This document shows positions 61,346 to 64,000 of a stretch of 64,000 bases of DNA, one piece after another. The notes under the pieces were generated by a model. That model made no database searches. It was not told where the DNA came from and was given only the letters and a program-made list of their open reading frames with translations. Position numbers and translations under genes: made by a program. The stretch is taken from assembly GCF_014195535.1 (NCBI RefSeq), contig NZ_JACIBY010000012.1, forward strand, positions 124,001 to 188,000. The letters run 5' to 3'. This DNA comes from Runella defluvii (lineage in GTDB: Bacteria > Bacteroidota > Bacteroidia > Cytophagales > Spirosomataceae). The stretch's first letter is position 1; each line of letters begins with the position of its first letter.

Positions 61346-62368
61346 TTAGTTGCAGCCTTTTCCACTCAAAAGAATAATCGTTCCTTGGATTTCGTATTGG
61401 GCTTTTAACGCAGCACAAATCAGGTCGAGTTGGTTATAGAGGGATTGGTTGGACAAATCTGCCGTAAGCAAACAGTTGTTTTGTTGTTCGTTTTCTACCA
61501 CGATGTCGATGCCATAGGCCAATTCAAATCGTCTAATGACTTCGGACAGGGGCGTATCGTCAAACTGAAAGGTCAATGTTTGTTTTTCTGATTCAGGCGT
61601 TTCAAGTAAGGTCGGTTTATCGACTAGTCCCGTTACAAAGTGCTTTTGTTCATCATAGTAAGTCGCGGCCTGATTGGGACTAAGCACAACGCCATTAGCG
61701 ACGGGGCTGCGTTTTTCGGTTGATTGTCCATACACAGCCACCCGTCCTGTGACTACTTCTACGCGCACGTCTTTGGTTTTGGAATCGGTACGAACAAAAA
61801 AGCTCGTTCCCAATACTTTGGCAATGACACGGTCGGTATGAACATAAAATGGCCGCGATGGCGATTTTTGAATGTCAAAAAAAGCATTGCCGTTTAGATA
61901 GACAGTTCGGTTACTTTTACTAAAATGTTTTGGAAAACGAAGGGTGCTGTTAGGCAATAACTTGACTTTACTGCCATCTTCCAGTTGGACGAGCAACGGG
62001 GTGGTGGCGTTGTTGGTACGGCTCAACCAGTCACTAGCAACGATACCAATGGTTTGAGGTTTTTTTGTTGTCTCGGTGACTGACCACCATACGGTAATAA
62101 GTAATAACGTTGCAGCCACCCCCACCCAGCCGTAATTAAAACGCTTTGGTAGAGGGTGTAAGTCGTTAATGGAGTCGTCATGGTCCATTTTTGACTGGAT
62201 TTGCTCCCAAAGGCGTTCTTCTAGTTCGTCGGTATTTATGTTTTTTTCTAACTCACCCGTTTCGGCCTCCAGTAGCCCGTACCAGTGCTCAACAAACGAT
62301 TTTTCTTCGGTGGTACACTCTCCTCGGAGGTATTTCTGCAAGAGTTGCCTAAAACTCTTTCGGCTCAT
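61346..62368 (-). CDS. FecR family anti-sigma factor of the pectin locus
   Basis: 340 residues, ATG start. A cytoplasmic N-terminus (QLLQKYLRGECTTEEKSFVE), one membrane helix (WVGVAATLLLITVWW, near 76-90) and the FecR periplasmic domain (VQLEDGSKVKLLPNSTLRF, NGNAFFDIQK, VLGTSFFVRTD) are present. The tail (SEVIRRFELAYGIDIVVENE) is the DUF4974 part that meets the STN domain. A 224-bp gap separates it from SusC, a distance that leaves room for a sigma-dependent promoter. Confidence 0.93.
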   Translation of the reverse strand: MSRKSFRQLLQKYLRGECTTEEKSFVEHWYGLLEAETGELEKNINTDELEERLWEQIQSKMDHDDSINDLHPLPKRFNYGWVGVAATLLLITVWWSVTETTKKPQTIGIVASDWLSRTNNATTPLLVQLEDGSKVKLLPNSTLRFPKHFSKSNRTVYLNGNAFFDIQKSPSRPFYVHTDRVIAKVLGTSFFVRTDSKTKDVRVEVVTGRVAVYGQSTEKRSPVANGVVLSPNQAATYYDEQKHFVTGLVDKPTLLETPESEKQTLTFQFDDTPLSEVIRRFELAYGIDIVVENEQQNNCLLTADLSNQSLYNQLDLICAALKAQYEIQGTIILLSGKGCN

Positions 62369-62493
62369 AAATGTAGTGCTGTGTTTTCAATCTATAAGTC
62401 AACGAAAGCACTATAAGGCCGCAAATACTTTTATTAATTCTATGTTAAGTACAATTTAATTGATGTAAAGAAGAAAATATTCTTGATAAAATA

Positions 62494-63072
62494 CTACATG
62501 AAGAAAATCAAGGATAGAAGTGTTGGAAGATAGTCACGCAGATAATGACGCAACGACTTGAGGGCTTGGCTTAGGTGGTATTCTACTGTTCGCTCAGGTA
62601 CTTGCAATTTGCTCGAAATTTCTTTGACGGATTGGTATTCCAAGCGGTTCATTTGAAAAATTCTACGTGTTTTTTCGGGCAAGTCGTTGAGTTGTTGTTC
62701 CACCACTTGTATCAACTCTGCCAATTCAAGTTGTTCTTCCGTGATGGAGCTAATTTCTGAATAGTGGAATTGCGCGTATTCAGCGAATTTTTCTTGTACT
62801 AGATTTGATTTAATGTGATTAATAACTGCGTACCGAACCGCCGTAAAAAGATAAGCATCAAGGCGGTCGATTTGTAGAGTACTACGGCGTTCCCAAAGTT
62901 TAAGGAAGATGTCTTGCACGAGTTCTTCAGTGACGGCAGCATCTTGAAGTTTGCGGGTGGCCAGACCAAATAGTTTTTTCCAATAACGCAGATAAATTTC
63001 ACGAAAGGCTTTCTCATCTCCTGTTCGGAGATAAACTAGGAGCATTTCGTCGGTTAGTGATTTATAATTCAC
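62494..63072 (-). CDS. ECF RNA polymerase sigma factor of the pectin locus
   Basis: 192 residues from a GTG at 63072; the first ATG is eight codons inside (MLLVYLRTGD), too far into region 2 to be preferred. Region 2 (GDEKAFREIYLRYWKKLFGLA, LVQDIFLKLWERR) and region 4 (LPEKTRRIFQMNRLEYQSVKEISSKLQVPERTVEYHLSQA) are both clear. It pairs with the FecR encoded 125 bp downstream to switch on the SusC-to-GH43 genes when pectin fragments are sensed. Confidence 0.93.
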   Translation of the reverse strand: MNYKSLTDEMLLVYLRTGDEKAFREIYLRYWKKLFGLATRKLQDAAVTEELVQDIFLKLWERRSTLQIDRLDAYLFTAVRYAVINHIKSNLVQEKFAEYAQFHYSEISSITEEQLELAELIQVVEQQLNDLPEKTRRIFQMNRLEYQSVKEISSKLQVPERTVEYHLSQALKSLRHYLRDYLPTLLSLIFFM

Positions 63073-63296
63073 CTGACTTTATTTGGTAAAAAAGGATGGA
63101 AGTTTTAAAGGATTTGAAACCATTGATGAGGGTTTCTTTCAATCCGAAGTTTGGGTAATTAATTGAACAGAACAAATAAATAGTTGGCTTTTTTTATGCA
63201 ATCGTTGTCGGGAACGTTGCCAGAACATAGCACAAACGCGAAATTTTGGTTCAAGTTGACACAGGGGGGCATGAGAGAAGGGTAGTTGTAAGGGTA

Positions 63297-63998
63297 TTAC
63301 ATCCACCCCCTTCGACGGAAATAAATCAGCAGCCCAACGGCCAATATAGCCATGCCGCCAAGGGTGTAGAAGTAGCCATTGGGTTGGCGTAGCTCGGGCA
63401 TGTGGTCGAAATTCATGCCGTAAATTCCCGCAATGAACGTAAGTGGCATAAACACCGCCGAATAAATGGTCAAGGTCTTCATCACGCTGTTCATCCGCGA
63501 ACTGAGGGTTGAATAATGAATGTCAATCAGCCCTGTTAGTAATTCACGATTGGATTCAATAGAATCAATGGCGTTTGTAATGTGGTCGTGGACATCCCGA
63601 AAATAAGGAATAGTGCTTTTCTGAATGAGTTTTGAGTTTTCGCGCAAACCCTGACTCAGCATATCGCGCAACGGCCACACGTACTTTCGCATGAGGGTGA
63701 GTTGGCGTTTGAGGTTGTACAATTGGCCGATGGGGTCTTTGTGTTTACTTTCCAAAATCAAACCTTCCAATTCTTCGAGTTGCTCGCTCATTTTTTCCAG
63801 AATTTCGAGGTAATTATCGACAATCAGGTCAACGAGCGAAAAGAGCAAATAATCGGCGCCGTTTCGCCGCGTTTTTCCCACCGAAGCCTTGATGCGTTCC
63901 AAAACGGGAGCGAAAATATCATTGGTCCGTTTTTCCTGAAACGAAATCAGGTAATTGGCCCCCAATAAAAAGCTGACGTGTTCGGCGTCAATGCTCAG
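63297..63998 (-). CDS. corA: CorA-type magnesium/cobalt transporter, 5' end outside the window
   Basis: About 233 residues of the C-terminal part are visible; the frame stays open to the right edge and a full CorA is about 320-360 residues, so the start lies beyond it. LLGANYLISFQEKRTND, the long helical stalk (LEKMSEQLEELEGLI, YNLKRQLTLMRKYVWPLRDML) and the two membrane helices around YGMNFDHMPEL identify it. The GMN motif is intact. It forms a pentameric Mg2+ channel in the inner membrane. It is divergent in function from the pectin locus upstream and separated by a 224-bp gap with no visible gene. Confidence 0.94.
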   Translation of the reverse strand: MSIDAEHVSFLLGANYLISFQEKRTNDIFAPVLERIKASVGKTRRNGADYLLFSLVDLIVDNYLEILEKMSEQLEELEGLILESKHKDPIGQLYNLKRQLTLMRKYVWPLRDMLSQGLRENSKLIQKSTIPYFRDVHDHITNAIDSIESNRELLTGLIDIHYSTLSSRMNSVMKTLTIYSAVFMPLTFIAGIYGMNFDHMPELRQPNGYFYTLGGMAILAVGLLIYFRRRGWM

Positions 63999-64000
63999 TT

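Noticed and set aside
63073-63296. Possible small gene or RNA upstream of the pectin sigma factor
   Set aside because: No open frame with a start and plausible composition, and no stable hairpin, was seen.

Overview
The window comes from a Bacteroidota chromosome, most likely order Cytophagales and close to Spirosomaceae (Runella/Dyadobacter-like). This is inferred from two SusC/SusD pairs each headed by an ECF sigma factor and a FecR anti-sigma, from DUF4249, DUF1361 and TMEM220-type genes, and from promoters of the Bacteroidota form TTTG-N19-TAnnTTTG (30340-30370, and near 8002-8032). No database search was possible, so family names rest on motifs read by eye.

Layout. 1-7.96 kb is the right end of an integrated prophage. 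It holds a tail-fibre-like gene cut by the window edge, a secreted-looking tail-spike/pectate-lyase-like gene, a holin, an out-of-frame overlapping lipoprotein/coiled-coil pair that resembles spanins, two small structural unknowns, a two-gene cargo unit (DUF4344-type metallopeptidase fused to a TonB-C-like domain, plus a lipoprotein) and a tyrosine recombinase facing away from a tRNA-Arg(ACG). The tRNA is the probable attachment site; the rest of the element lies left of the window. 8.1-36.1 kb is housekeeping and accessory chromosome: a fatty-acid oxidation fusion enzyme, a TonB receptor with a DUF4249 lipoprotein, an S9 peptidase, an M14 carboxypeptidase, Smr, RecQ, SucC, DUF1361, a DeoR regulator divergent from NudK, a BadF-type sugar kinase, LipB, a cytochrome P450, a jelly-roll secreted protein, a phosphoesterase, an acyltransferase, TetR and an S41 peptidase.

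36.2-43.1 kb is a sigma/FecR/SusC/SusD unit with no enzyme beside it, so its substrate is unknown. 43.2-51.5 kb carries a large PIG-L-type protein, a TerB-like small protein, a response regulator/histidine kinase pair, a cyclophilin-FKBP fusion, a flavoprotein and a HAD phosphatase. 51.6-63.1 kb is a polysaccharide utilisation locus transcribed leftwards: sigma, FecR, SusC, SusD, GH28 polygalacturonase, CE8 pectin methylesterase and GH43. The enzyme set points to pectin (homogalacturonan carrying methyl esters and neutral-sugar side groups). A CorA gene is cut by the right edge.

A second theme is a set of intergenic fold-back elements. At least seven loci carry short sequences built as direct copies followed by an inverted copy, mostly at gene ends. 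Two unrelated-looking core families occur twice each (CTTCCCGAAAG; CATATAAG), and two loci are tandem duplications. These, the prophage lysis/cargo segment and the DeoR-NudK operator-like repeat are the parts most worth a second look.
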